64,000 bases of DNA from Mytilus galloprovincialis. Taxonomy: Eukaryota; Mollusca; Bivalvia; Mytilida; Mytilidae. Position numbers and translations under genes: made by a program. The stretch spans positions 18,458,646 to 18,522,645 of the forward strand of contig NC_134844.1 in assembly GCF_965363235.1 (NCBI RefSeq). The letters are read 5' to 3'. The notes under the pieces were generated by a model. That model worked only from the letters and a program-made list of their open reading frames with translations. It did no database searches and was not told the DNA's origin. This document shows positions 31,861-41,880 of this stretch, one piece after another. Every line of letters starts with the position of its first letter. The first letter of the stretch is position 1.

Positions 31861-32100
31861 GTAGAAAAACCTGCTACAAAGACTGGAACGCTGAATATAA
31901 TGGATTCTTAATGGCTGCTCATAACAATTACAAAAGAACTGATTACGCATGTGTTGATGTCAATGCTGAACCATTTGAATAAGTCAGCCTCAAATGAAGA
32001 AGGTGCCCTCTTCTATCCAATTAGAACTAGCTGTGGTAGTTTGAGATGCCCTCCGTATAAAGCAAATGCAAACGTATTTTGTGTGGTATGCATAAAGTGA
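31861..32100 (+). pseudogene. Copy 2 exon 4
   Basis: Acceptor ATCTACAG, then RKTCYKDWNAEYNGFLMAAH and DYACVDVNAEPFE, then a stop caused by a 2-bp deletion; the old frame resumes with LFYPIRTSCGSLRCPPYK and ends FCVVCIK plus TGA at 32098-32100. Confidence 0.87.
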
Positions 32101-32750
32101 AATAACTATTGATAAACTGGGAAGTCTAAATATGCGAATATATGAAGCATAATAAAAGTTATACATTTCCTACCTTTTACATAACTGTTATATCTTATAA
32201 TAATCATGTTTTATTTGTTTTTCATGTGAAAATACTTCGGGGTAAATTCCTAAACACGCTTCCGATGTCATTAATCGTTTACCTTTTACAAAACGCCATT
32301 TTGATACTACTTTGTTTTTTCTTTATAAAATTGTTCTCTTGTTCTCTTTGCCTTAATGTAGCCTTTTTGGAGGGTTTTTTTTTCGATTATCATATTTAAT
32401 TTTTACATTTTATACCAATCTATATGAGTTAATCAGGTTTTTTTTTTTTGTTTTTTTTGGGGGGGGGGTCTAAATTAAAATCCATAGACTTTTTGAATTA
32501 TTGTTCAGAATGAAGTTTATATCATGCTTTATTCAAAAATGTAATAAAAGTATGGATCACTGGACTATTTGTCATGCTACGGGTTTTGTATAGATTATGC
32601 ATGGAAACCCAAATTTTAGGGGATAAAGAGAAAATAACAAACTATATTCTAACGATAAAATTTGAGAAGATGGCTCTAATGCTTTGCTTTCACATTAATA
32701 AAAAAAAAGGTTACCGGACTAATTTTCTTGTTACACTATAAACTAAGAAT

Positions 32751-32870
32751 AGATTCTTACATTGATACCAGGGGATTATCGGATTTATACAATCGAGATA
32801 GTTAAAATTGATAATTTAACTATCGAGATTTGAAAAATCCGATAATCCACGAGTAACTATGTAAGAATCT
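32751..32870. repeat. 120-bp hairpin (palindromic MITE-like)
   Basis: Arms start AGATTCTTACAT and end ATGTAAGAATCT, and pair over GGATTATCGGAT, ATCGAGATAGTTAAA and their complements around a centre near 32809. Mismatches concentrate in the outer third. No coding capacity. Confidence 0.85.
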
Positions 32871-33805
32871 GTTTATCTAATGATTAAAAGGTAAATGTTC
32901 TTTTTTTGTTCAACGAAAATCCCCTTCGAGTGCCTTTCACATTCCACAAAGTTGTCAATTTCATTAACACCGGTTAGCATATTTTGATTCATCCAGTTAG
33001 CTTAAAAGGTTATGACCCTTAAAATCATTCTATGATCTTGTATACAAATGGGCTCGGAAAGGTATAAAATTCCATAGAATTAGAGAAATAAAAAATTTAC
33101 AGCACTTTCTATTATAAAATTACTAATTCTGAGTTACCTCCACTTGAATGGCAAAGTTGTTTAAACAAAAACAAAACAGTGTTTTCTGTAACAGCCGTAA
33201 ATGTGATAAAACATAATTTTTATATTAAAACGAAAAGTCTTACACATAAACTTCATACTACTCTCAAAATAAGTACATCTAGTTAAAGATCTAGGCCGAT
33301 TGTTATCTGCTTTTTTTCATAATCCAAAATGGGGTAAGACACTCAAGAAACCTAAAGAGCAAAAAGTAATATAAAAAATATCAAACTTCAAGGAAAATGG
33401 AAAACTCTGAAGTGCAAACCCACTAATCGAATGGAAACAATTGTCATATTCCTGACTTGGTACAGCCAATTCCATATGTAGAAAATGGTTGATTTGACCT
33501 GGTTTTGTAGCTAGCTTAACATTCATTTTTATGACAAGTGAATAAAATTATATTATATTGACAACAATTTGTGAGCAAAATTATAAAACATAATTAGTAA
33601 AGATGTCAAAAATTGGGATATGGAATACAAATTCTACTATAATCTTAATTACTATAAAAATCAACCTTTATCTCAACAAGGCAACACAAATTAAATGATA
33701 ATCCATCGAAAAAGCACATACGCAAAATGAAAGAAAAAAATACAAAAATGACAATAGCACAATAACACAGTGGAGGGAAGATAAATGAAAATAGATGTAT
33801 AGCAA
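32871..33805. other. Intergenic DNA with one dispersed repeat copy
   Basis: Contains a copy (about 33370-33520) of the AGCTAGCTTAAC-type mussel repeat. No gene recognised. Confidence 0.5.
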
Positions 33806-34185
33806 TTATTAAATATTCGAAAGAAACCAAAGATATAGATTTAGGAATTCGATATACCAGATAAAAGATAACCCAAATTCATTGAAATCACTCGTAATAT
33901 TTCCAATGACTCCAGATTACCTTCGTTATACAAATGAAGATAAATTGTAAGACAAACTAAATAATAATCATAATAAAAAACAACAAATAGTAAGTTTGAA
34001 TTTTTGGCAATTTTTTGTCATGGATTTATTAGGACAGTACAACTATTTATCAACCGGCCTATGAATTTGCATTCATCGACAATGTCTCATTAATGTCCAA
34101 GATTAAAACATTGAAGGGCAACCATCATATGTTTTCTTTAAATGGCAACTGGGCTACCAGACGCCAACTGTAATAAATTCAGCCA
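33806..34185 (-). repeat. Ngaro B repeat, outer copy
   Basis: 380 bp, matching 35295-35674 throughout. Begins TTATTAAATATTCG and ends AATAAATTCAGCCA on the + strand. Confidence 0.9.
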
Positions 34186-34454
34186 TTCAGTAATCAATAT
34201 ATTCAGTTTATATTCTGTCCAATCCATGACGCTTCTTTAACGATATCTGAAAATTTACATCCCAGCTCCTTTGTTCTAACAGGGGTGATCTGAGCCGGAT
34301 CACTCCTACCAGATCACCCCAGTTTAAGTTTCTTTGTTATGCATGCTTTCCTTTGTTCTGTAACATTTTGGCGGGAATGTCAAATCCAGTATAAAACTTA
34401 TAATTAATTATACATAGAAGACTATCTATCAAAATTCACGTAGAAAAAACCAGT

Positions 34455-34535
34455 GTATATGCTGGGATTCGAACTCAAGACCTTTAGCATATCAAGCCAC
34501 GACACATACCACTTAACCAGGACGACTCGATACGA
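34455..34535 (-). other. tRNA-like sequence (SINE head candidate)
   Basis: The - strand reads TCCTGGTTAAGTGGTATG (A-box-like) followed about 40 bases later by GAGTTCGAATCCC (B-box-like), the layout of an RNA polymerase III internal promoter. I could not fold a proper acceptor stem, so a tRNA-derived SINE is more likely than a tRNA gene. Confidence 0.5.
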
Positions 34536-34927
34536 ACTGTAAGAAAATTAATATACTTAAAGGAAGCAAGATATTTTTATAACTGGGGCGAGTTGGCAGA
34601 CCTTTATTCAGTGGGGTTTAAACCATTTTCGTTAAATAAATGAGTTGTCAGACTGATTGTTCAATTTGATTTTACACTTTTTTAAAGTTGGGCGAGTCGG
34701 TCACAAGAGTGGGGTGATTTTTTCATAAAGTGGCGATATAGTGTGGGCCGATTGGCCAGTGGGGCGAGTTGACATTGTTTGATATCTACTTATGTGTTAG
34801 GGGGTCATAAAGGGTATACATCATATAGTAATATATAAAGTATATAATAATGGTTGTGTGGCGTTCTAAACTAGATTTTATGAATTGTAAATGGTTTTTC
34901 GTCTAATCTAAAACAGCTGGGATGTAA

Positions 34928-35036
34928 AATAGTTATCCCATTCGGACTTGGTGTGTCAGTGTAAGATCACCCTCTGGCCTCCGGCCATCGGGATGATCTT
35001 ACACTGACACACCGCGTCCTTATGGGATAACTATTA
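34928..35036. repeat. Near-perfect 109-bp hairpin
   Basis: Arms AATAGTTATCCCAT...GTGTGTCAGTGTAAGATCA and their complements (TGATCTTACACTGACACAC ... ATGGGATAACTATT) meet at a GGCCTCCGGCC centre near 34980. It starts where the right 14-bp inverted repeat of the preceding segment ends. Confidence 0.88.
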
Positions 35037-35083
35037 AATACAACAGAGAGCAGAAAATATTCTCAAGGGTGGGATAGGGTGGG

Positions 35084-35674
35084 TTTTGTGTTCCTTCAGT
35101 TCAAATCACGCAATGAACAAATCACGAAAAGCATGCAATTTTATACCAAATAAAAGCGGGAAAACCGCTTATGAAATTATGTAGGTAAATGAAAGACGCT
35201 CAAGTCCTTCAAAATTAAAGAAAAGATAACTCAAGTTTAGCAGACGATAATCTTAATTTATTAAATTGATTTAATGCTTAATGATTAAATCTTATTATTA
35301 AATATTCGAAAGAAACCAAAGATATAGATTTAGGAATTCGATATACCAGATAAAAGATAACCCAAATTCATTGAAATCACTCGTAATATTTCCAATGACT
35401 CCAGATTACCTTCGTTATACAAATGAAGATAAATTGTAAGACAAACTAAATAATAATCATAATAAAAAACAACAAATAGTAAGTTTGAATTTTTGGCAAT
35501 TTTTTGTCATGGATTTATTAGGACAGTACAACTATTTATCAACCGGCCTATGAATTTGCATTCATCGACAATGTCTCATTAATGTCCAAGATTAAAACAT
35601 TGAAGGGCAACCATCATATGTTTTCTTTAAATGGCAACTGGGCTACCAGACGCCAACTGTAATAAATTCAGCCA
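35084..35674 (-). repeat. Ngaro inner A2-B1 repeat block
   Basis: 35084-35294 repeats 41211-41421 and 35295-35674 repeats 33806-34185; the two abut directly, as expected of the A2/B1 junction in Ngaro elements. Confidence 0.9.
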
Positions 35675-35817
35675 AATGCTAACAAACCTGTTTGTAAGCA
35701 TCGCCAACAAAATTTATCAATCCATGACAAAAAATTTAACACACAAAACAAATGAAAAAACCTAGGTTTTGAACAAACATATCAAGTTAAACAGAGTTCA
35801 AAAACTAAACATCAGTT

Positions 35818-36185
35818 CAATGAAGTATATCAACTATACTGTACAACAGTTCAACGAAGTATATCAACTATACTATACAACAGTTCAACGAAGTATATCA
35901 ACTATACTTACAACAGTTCAACGAAGTATATCAACTATACTATACAACATTTCAACGAAGTATATCAACTATACTATACAACAGTTCAACGAAGTATATC
36001 AACTATACTTACAACAGTTCAACGAAGTATATCAACTATACTATACAACATTTCAACGAAGTATATCAACTATACTATACAACAGTTCAACGAAGTATAT
36101 CAACTATACTTACAACAGTTCAACGAAGTATATCAACTATACTATACAACAGTTCAACGAAGTAATCAACTTTACTGTACAACAG
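35818..36185 (-). repeat. 33-34-bp minisatellite in the Ngaro 3' region
   Basis: About ten units of CAGTTCAACGAAGTATATCA followed by ACTATACTATACAA; some units carry a 1-2 base change (TTACAACAG instead of ATACAACAG), giving a higher-order pattern. The 169-codon + strand frame across it is only repeat. Confidence 0.85.
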
Positions 36186-36363
36186 TATAAACAACTTGCA
36201 CAACAACAAAAAATTATTCACTATGTATTTACAACTAACAACAAAATTGTTGTATCTTCAACAGAGCTTTCAACTTGATACATGCTTTTAACAACTGAAT
36301 AAATTATTCAAATGACATACAACTTCATGAGTACATGCACGATGGCTTACAACTTAAAACAGT

Positions 36364-36975
36364 TTAAAGTTCATCTGGATATAAAAATCTGTTTGGATAC
36401 TTAATGAACAACTCTAATGCTGACTGAATAGCATTAATAAATATGTCATTGCCAATATAAGACAGATGTACGCCATCATCAGCAAAAAGAGTTGGATGGA
36501 TATCATCAAAATCAGTATGTTTAATAGCCTTGCCCCCAACTTTGTGTAGGTAAGATCTAACACCCCTATTTACACGGGCTCTAGACCGTTCTATTGCCTT
36601 TTTATTCATGGCATTCCTCCAAATTCGCCTTGGCAAAATGTATGACCAAATAACAGTTGTGTTTGGTAACGATGACATTAACTGACGTAAAGTGTCCTTA
36701 ATATTATATAAAAGTTTACCATTTTGAATGTTACATAAATCATTACCACCGCAATGAATAAGAATTATTGAAGGTGGCGGTCTCCAATTCAACAATGCAG
36801 TTATAATAGAAGGAACCATGTCCCATAACATTCCTGAATGACCTATCCACACAATACTGTAACCAAGTTTTTCCAGACCCAGATCAATACCAGTTGCTCT
36901 TGTTTGAGTGTGTTCAGATGCCTTTTTTACCAAAGATGAACCAATGATCCAAATGTCATTTTTTGCTGAAAGCAA
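36364..36975 (-). CDS. Ngaro SGNH-hydrolase-like ORF
   Basis: 203 aa. Blocks expected of SGNH hydrolases: IWIIGSSLVKKA near the start, ILIHCGGNDLC in the middle and FADDGVHLSYIGNDIF near the end. An ORF of this kind is known in several Ngaro elements. Esterase-like activity is inferred from the family; its role in the element's cycle is unknown. Confidence 0.8.
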   Translation of the reverse strand: MLSAKNDIWIIGSSLVKKASEHTQTRATGIDLGLEKLGYSIVWIGHSGMLWDMVPSIITALLNWRPPPSIILIHCGGNDLCNIQNGKLLYNIKDTLRQLMSSLPNTTVIWSYILPRRIWRNAMNKKAIERSRARVNRGVRSYLHKVGGKAIKHTDFDDIHPTLFADDGVHLSYIGNDIFINAIQSALELFIKYPNRFLYPDEL

Positions 36976-36977
36976 AA

Positions 36978-37862
36978 TTAAATATTAGGAATTCTAATGT
37001 AGCGCTGAAATGATGACGACATCCAGCGACCCATGGTTTTAATCTGATTTTCAGTTTTACCAGACATAAAGGCTGACGTCGCTGCTCCTATTCTAAACGA
37101 ATGCGTATTAAATCTGGATGTGTTTAAACTCAAAAACTTGAGTCCTTTGTTTAAAACAGTCTGAAACTGAAATCTTGTCAATGATTTCCCATTTATATGG
37201 CAAAAAAGAGGACCATCATTTCCAGGTCTAATTTGCAAAAAGGCTTTCAAACTTTGTAGAGGACAAATCTCATTTGATTCATTTTTTTCCACAACTAAAG
37301 TAGTGGATCTCCCTTTTTGATCAGTTTTTGAAAATTTTATCGTAACAAACAGCTGATTTTTTACATGGTCAATATAAACATCCCGCCTATGTAAAACATG
37401 CTCTAGCATAACATTCGTTGTAATGGCAAATTCACTCACACGTAAAAAAGCAGCAAACGCTAAGTTAAATGCTGTTTGAAACAATATTGTTTCATATCTT
37501 GAAGAGCACACGTGCCTCAAAGCCACATTTAATCTAATCAAAATATCAATAGTCAAAGGTTCCCGAAGATCTTTAGACTTGTAAAGTCTATCACAACCAC
37601 CCAAAAGTTTCTGAATGATAAAAGATTTAGTTAAATCTTCATTCCCTTGAATTTTTAATTTGTAACTTATTCCAGATATATATGATCTAATTGTAGATGA
37701 TGAATAATGATTTAGTGACAAAAAACCAATATAACGAATAATTTGTCTGTTACTTGGTGGCCAACTAAGGGGAATAGAATATTCCACCCTGAACATATTG
37801 AACGAATGTAATGCATTTTCATAAACATTTCTGGTACTTTGAGAAATTGAATAATTCAACAA
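36978..37862 (-). CDS. Ngaro tyrosine recombinase
   Basis: 294 aa, ending two bases before the SGNH-like ORF starts. N-terminal SAM-like region (SQSTRNVYENALHSF), then a catalytic domain with FAAFLRVSEF and FNTHSFRIGAATSAF followed by MGRWMSSSFQRYIR, the R..HxxR..Y layout of the family. Inserts the circular intermediate in place of an integrase. Confidence 0.88.
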   Translation of the reverse strand: MLNYSISQSTRNVYENALHSFNMFRVEYSIPLSWPPSNRQIIRYIGFLSLNHYSSSTIRSYISGISYKLKIQGNEDLTKSFIIQKLLGGCDRLYKSKDLREPLTIDILIRLNVALRHVCSSRYETILFQTAFNLAFAAFLRVSEFAITTNVMLEHVLHRRDVYIDHVKNQLFVTIKFSKTDQKGRSTTLVVEKNESNEICPLQSLKAFLQIRPGNDGPLFCHINGKSLTRFQFQTVLNKGLKFLSLNTSRFNTHSFRIGAATSAFMSGKTENQIKTMGRWMSSSFQRYIRIPNI

Positions 37863-37887
37863 TTTTGAAGCTTCTACATCAAAAGAT

Positions 37888-39384
37888 CTAAGAATTCTTG
37901 TGGAATTGTCTGTGCGTCGGGTCGGCGTTGCTCGTTACTTCTCTGAACTTCTTCATCTGTCCACGAGATAAAGCATCAGCAATAAAATTGTCTTTTGAAA
38001 AAATATGCAACGCTTTAAATTGAAAATTGAATAATAATGTCCACAAAACTATTTTTCTCAACAAAAACATAACCCTGTCATTTTTTGAAGATTTTGAATT
38101 TAAAATTGCAACAACAGCCATATTATCACAATGAAAAATTATCTTCTTATTCGTAAACCTTTCTTTCCATAAATAGATGGCCAAAGCAATAGGTATAATT
38201 TCCAAATAAGTAATGTCACTTAATAAAACTTTGCCCCAATTATATGGCCATTGTAAAATTGCCCATGACCCATTTAAATAAGCTGCACAACCCAGTGAAT
38301 GACCACCTGCACTGTCTGTATACAAATGTAAATCAGCATTTGAAACCCAGTCTAAATCTTGGATATATGTATAGCCATTAAATTCTTTAAGAAAATATTG
38401 CCACATTTGCAAATCATCTCGTATTCCTTTGGTCAATCTTATAAAATGATGAGGTTTTTTAACATTTTTAAAAGAGCCATATAAACGCCTCAAAAATGCT
38501 CTACCAGAGGGAAGAGCCCTTGCACAAAAAGCCAACGAACCCGTTAAAGACTGCATTTCTTTCAGAGTAATTTTTCTTTTTTCCAATACCCAATTTATCT
38601 GATCTTTAAGTTTTTCAATTTTATCATCTGGTATTCTAACCAACATCTCATCTGAATCAATTAACAAACCTAAATACTCTAGTTTTGTGCAAGGACCTTC
38701 AGTTTTTTCATTTGCTATAGGAACTTCCAAGCTTGAACAAACATTTGAAAATGCAGTCATAAGAAAAAGACAGTCATCTTTATAAGCTTCTCCAACAAAT
38801 ATAAAATCATCAAGATAATGATCCAAATTTTCAGAATGCGTTTTATTTTTAACTGACCAATGTAAAAAGGTTGAAAATTTTTCAAATGTAGCACAACTAA
38901 TAGAACATCCCATGGGCATTGTTTTTTGGATATAGTAAAGACCATTTAGTTTGATGCCAAGTAAATCAAAATCACCAGGATAACATTTAAGTAAAGGAAA
39001 TGCGGATTTAATATCCATTTTTGCCATTAAAGCCGATTTACCCATTCGTTTAACAATTTTGACTGCATTGTCAAATGATGAATAAGTGACCTTGGTAAAC
39101 TGAGTATCAATAAAATCATTGATACTTTCATTTGGTGGGTAAGACAAATGAGTTATCAATCTAAGTCCACCAGTTTTCTTAGGAACTAAACCAATAGGAG
39201 AGCACCGAAGATTTGAAATAGGTTTATGTTTGAATGGGCCTGCCATTCGACCTAATGATATCTCATTATTTAACTTCTTTTGAGCTTCAATAGGGTTTTG
39301 CAAAACAGACAACAAATTTCTATATTCACATGAATGTCTAGGACCTTCGTAATGAATTTTAAAACCATATTTAAATCCATTCAA
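37888..39384 (-). CDS. Ngaro reverse transcriptase / RNase H
   Basis: 498 aa. RT blocks PIGLVPKKTGGLRLITHLSY, MAKMDIKSAFPL and HYLDDFIFVG (YLDD box), then an RNase H-like part (HLYTDSAGGHSLGCAAYLNG, IIFHCDNMAVVAIL). Fingers, palm and RNase H follow one another as in DIRS-order elements. Open throughout. Confidence 0.88.
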   Translation of the reverse strand: MNGFKYGFKIHYEGPRHSCEYRNLLSVLQNPIEAQKKLNNEISLGRMAGPFKHKPISNLRCSPIGLVPKKTGGLRLITHLSYPPNESINDFIDTQFTKVTYSSFDNAVKIVKRMGKSALMAKMDIKSAFPLLKCYPGDFDLLGIKLNGLYYIQKTMPMGCSISCATFEKFSTFLHWSVKNKTHSENLDHYLDDFIFVGEAYKDDCLFLMTAFSNVCSSLEVPIANEKTEGPCTKLEYLGLLIDSDEMLVRIPDDKIEKLKDQINWVLEKRKITLKEMQSLTGSLAFCARALPSGRAFLRRLYGSFKNVKKPHHFIRLTKGIRDDLQMWQYFLKEFNGYTYIQDLDWVSNADLHLYTDSAGGHSLGCAAYLNGSWAILQWPYNWGKVLLSDITYLEIIPIALAIYLWKERFTNKKIIFHCDNMAVVAILNSKSSKNDRVMFLLRKIVLWTLLFNFQFKALHIFSKDNFIADALSRGQMKKFREVTSNADPTHRQFHKNS

Positions 39385-39512
39385 AAGTTCAACAGCGCTT
39401 TGCTTATCATGATATAGTTCCAGAAGCTTAGATAGTTCATTTACATTAACCGGAGACTTTCCTAAGGCCCAAATATTAAACTGGTCTGGATGTAGTTCTG
39501 AAAAATTGTAAA

Positions 39513-40481
39513 TTATCTCTTGTTAAAACCACCTTTTGGGTTTTGTCTATTATCAGAGTTGTTTACGAAAGGTGTAATGTTATTTTTCTTAAACCTAGAT
39601 GGACCAGTATTACCTTCATTGTCCACATAGCGACGACATCGTAAAGCAGGATGATTAAAACCACATTTGAGACATGCATGTCTGTATTGGCAATTGCGTT
39701 TATTGCAAAAACCTTTAAAATTAAAATCATAACATTTATAACCAACATTAGCCTGCTGTTGTTTTTGAGAATTGTTAGTTAAAATACGCAACCACAAAAA
39801 ACCGTCTATGGATGACCATTTTTTTGTATGATCCCTTGATACTCTCAAACGAAATTGTTGGTCATAAGAATACCATTTTGCAACAGGGTGATCAGTCGCT
39901 GCACCCCTTATTATGGACATATATGAGAAAAGTTCACTTGCTTTTCCAGGATGCCTTTCAATAAGGACCTGGGCATAAGCAATAAAACAATCAGTCCAAT
40001 TCTCAACAGAAGTAATAGTAAGGTTATTCTTAACTTTGTTTTGTATTACCAGCATACCGTCATTAATGCCAATGGTGTTTTCATTTGTTTGACTGTTGAA
40101 ATTGTTGCGATGCATAAGGGACAAATCAATATATTCAAAATTCCAAATCTTATCCTTAAGCTTTTGACTTATAAATACATCAACCTCATTAAAACCAGGC
40201 ATCATTAAAGGTTCATCAAAAACATCAATAACCTCACCTAAGGCAGCTAATTGAGGTTCATTCTCCTGCAATTCTACATCTGGTTGCAAGGCAACTAATT
40301 GAGGTTCATCAACCATCCGTCTTCTTACTACAGGGGCATCTTCATCAACCTCAACTTGGGGGCGCCTTCTCTCATTCCTAACTGGTGGTTGCTGTTGTTC
40401 CATAGGAGCCCTTCTAATACGAAGTTCTCGACCTCCTACAACCGGGTCCTGCCGACGACGTCTGCCTCTACCCCTTGGCAT
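39513..40481 (-). CDS. Ngaro Gag-like protein
   Basis: 322 aa. Basic N-terminus (MPRGRGRRRRQDPVVGGR), Glu/Pro/Val-rich linker, central region with WTDCFIAYAQVLIERHPGKA, and a C-terminal Cys/His cluster (CYDFNFKGFCNKRNCQYRHA, CLKCGFNHPALRC) suited to nucleic-acid binding. First ORF of the element. Confidence 0.82.
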   Translation of the reverse strand: MPRGRGRRRRQDPVVGGRELRIRRAPMEQQQPPVRNERRRPQVEVDEDAPVVRRRMVDEPQLVALQPDVELQENEPQLAALGEVIDVFDEPLMMPGFNEVDVFISQKLKDKIWNFEYIDLSLMHRNNFNSQTNENTIGINDGMLVIQNKVKNNLTITSVENWTDCFIAYAQVLIERHPGKASELFSYMSIIRGAATDHPVAKWYSYDQQFRLRVSRDHTKKWSSIDGFLWLRILTNNSQKQQQANVGYKCYDFNFKGFCNKRNCQYRHACLKCGFNHPALRCRRYVDNEGNTGPSRFKKNNITPFVNNSDNRQNPKGGFNKR

Positions 40482-41210
40482 TGTTATACACTATTATAAT
40501 TATAAAAACAGATTAGATACATACATCAAGTATTAAAAGACTTAATCATATTTCAAAATATAATTTCAGGTTCTTAATAATCATTCAATTTAGATAAATT
40601 AAATACCACATATAACCCACTACGTTGTCTTCAATAACATTAATACATTTGAATGCATTAAACAACTGAAGTTTGTAAGTAAACACAATTAAAACAAGTG
40701 CAATGTTCTTTTTAACCAAATAAAACGTCGTTATAAACAGCAAGTTAAATTACCAAGCTGATTTAATTATCCGCAAATTAATAACTTATAAAAGATGAAC
40801 GTGTATCAAATTAAACATTAGCGGACATGTAAATGTTAATACGGCTTACACTACAAACATGTAATTACCTGTTTAAAGAATATCGCTCATAAATTACAAT
40901 CAAAACAAATATATCACCTGTATCAAAGCATTTTAATTTAAAAGCTATTTAAATGCTATTCAATGATTAATATATGTGTGCACAAATGTAACTATTAAAT
41001 AATAGTCTACATGTACTTCGTATAAATGCTATCCAAGTACGCGATACATTGAATTAAGAATCAAACTATTGCAATAACAACTTTCAAATAAAATAAAATT
41101 ATTCTTAACAAAATACAGAAATAAAATCATTCAGAAAATTCAACTGCAATAACTATATCTATTTATCAATAAAACATATGTACTTATCTTATGTCTGAAT
41201 CAGCCTATCC
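40482..41210. other. Ngaro leader, non-coding
   Basis: AT-rich sequence between the Gag-like start codon and the A1 repeat; nothing recognised. Confidence 0.6.
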
Positions 41211-41421
41211 TTTTGTGTTCCTTCAGTTCAAATCACGCAATGAACAAATCACGAAAAGCATGCAATTTTATACCAAATAAAAGCGGGAAAACCGCTTATG
41301 AAATTATGTAGGTAAATGAAAGACGCTCAAGTCCTTCAAAATTAAAGAAAAGATAACTCAAGTTTAGCAGACGATAATCTTAATTTATTAAATTGATTTA
41401 ATGCTTAATGATTAAATCTTA
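41211..41421 (-). repeat. Ngaro A repeat, outer copy
   Basis: 211 bp matching 35084-35294. Begins TTTTGTGTTCCTTCAG and ends GATTAAATCTTA on the + strand; the right edge of the element. Confidence 0.9.
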
Positions 41422-41519
41422 GTAATTAAGATGATACACAACGTCAGTATGTAAAATTTTGTTGAGTTAAGCCTTTTTCAACTGAATTTTATAGTTCCTT
41501 TTATGTTGTACTGTTAAAC

Positions 41520-41880
41520 ACTGTCCCAGGTTAGGGGGAGGGTTGGGATCCCGCTAACATGTTTAACCCCGCCAAATTATATATGTATGTGCCTGTCCCA
41601 AGTCAGGAGCCTGTAATTAAGTGGTTGTCGTTTGTTTATGTGTTACATGTTTGTTTTTCTTTCATTTTTTTTTATATAAATGAGGCTGTAAGTTTTCTCG
41701 TTTGAATTATTTTACATTGTCATATTGGGGCCTCTTATAGCTGATTATGCGGTATGGGCTTTGCTCATTGTTGTACGGTGACCTATAGTTGTTAATGTCT
41801 GTGTCATTTTGGTTTCTTGTGGACAGTTTTCTCATTTGCAATCATACCACATCTTCTCTTTTATATTAATCATAAATATG
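41520..41880 (+). repeat. High-copy mussel repeat (GTCCCAAGTCAGGAGCCTG)
   Basis: Contains CATGTTTAACCCCGCC, TGTCCCAAGTCAGGAGCCTG, GTGGTTGTCGTTTGT, CATATTGGGGCCTCTTATAG and CTCATTTGCAATCATACCAC. Its first module also occurs, reversed, inside the repeats at 23295-23830 and 53143-53660; its tail occurs reversed at about 8690-8745. Confidence 0.7.

Larger units (their letters stand above)
24824..32100 (+). pseudogene. Short-chain collagen C4-like, copy 2 (three coding deletions)
   Basis: Exons 24824-25108, 27003-27070, 29806-30042 and 31861-32100 all keep consensus donors and acceptors. Relative to copies 1 and 3, exon 1 lacks 35 bp after DVTT, giving a stop a few codons later; exon 2 lacks 1 bp (68 instead of 69); exon 4 lacks 2 bp after AEPFE, giving another stop. 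Exon 3 is fully open and similar to the others (GQAGGNLYNHNGGGVNYLCL). Signal peptide intact (ILLVIGVLPSLAS). As read it could only make a roughly 60-residue secreted peptide. Assembly error at three sites is possible but the 35-bp loss makes it unlikely for all. Confidence 0.85.
34186..35083. other. 898-bp segment between Ngaro A2 and B2 repeats
   Basis: Contains 14-bp inverted repeats TTTACATCCCAGCT / AGCTGGGATGTAAA (34254-34267 and 34915-34928), a tRNA-like sequence, and a long hairpin. Motifs GGGGTGATCTG and GGGGCGAGTTG recur. Either a normal part of the element's 3' region or a later nested insertion; a second Ngaro copy would decide. Confidence 0.6.
33806..41421 (-). mobile_element. Ngaro-type (DIRS order) YR retroelement, looks whole
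   Basis: Split direct repeats typical of Ngaro: on the - strand A1 (41421-41211), coding region, B1 (35674-35295), A2 (35294-35084) and B2 (34185-33806). A copies are 211 bp, B copies 380 bp; I saw no differences between partners, so it is young. Coding order: Gag-like with zinc knuckles, RT/RNase H, tyrosine recombinase, SGNH-hydrolase-like ORF. All four frames are long and open; I see no breaks. An 898-bp segment separates A2 from B2. Confidence 0.9.

Noticed and set aside
34455-34535. Possible functional tRNA gene.
   Set aside because: A- and B-box-like words are present but I could not form a matching acceptor stem; a tRNA-derived SINE head is more likely.
35769-36278. 169-codon open frame on the + strand.
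   Set aside because: It is the 33-34-bp minisatellite of the Ngaro element read in one frame; repeated VYQLYYTT-like units, antisense to the element's genes.
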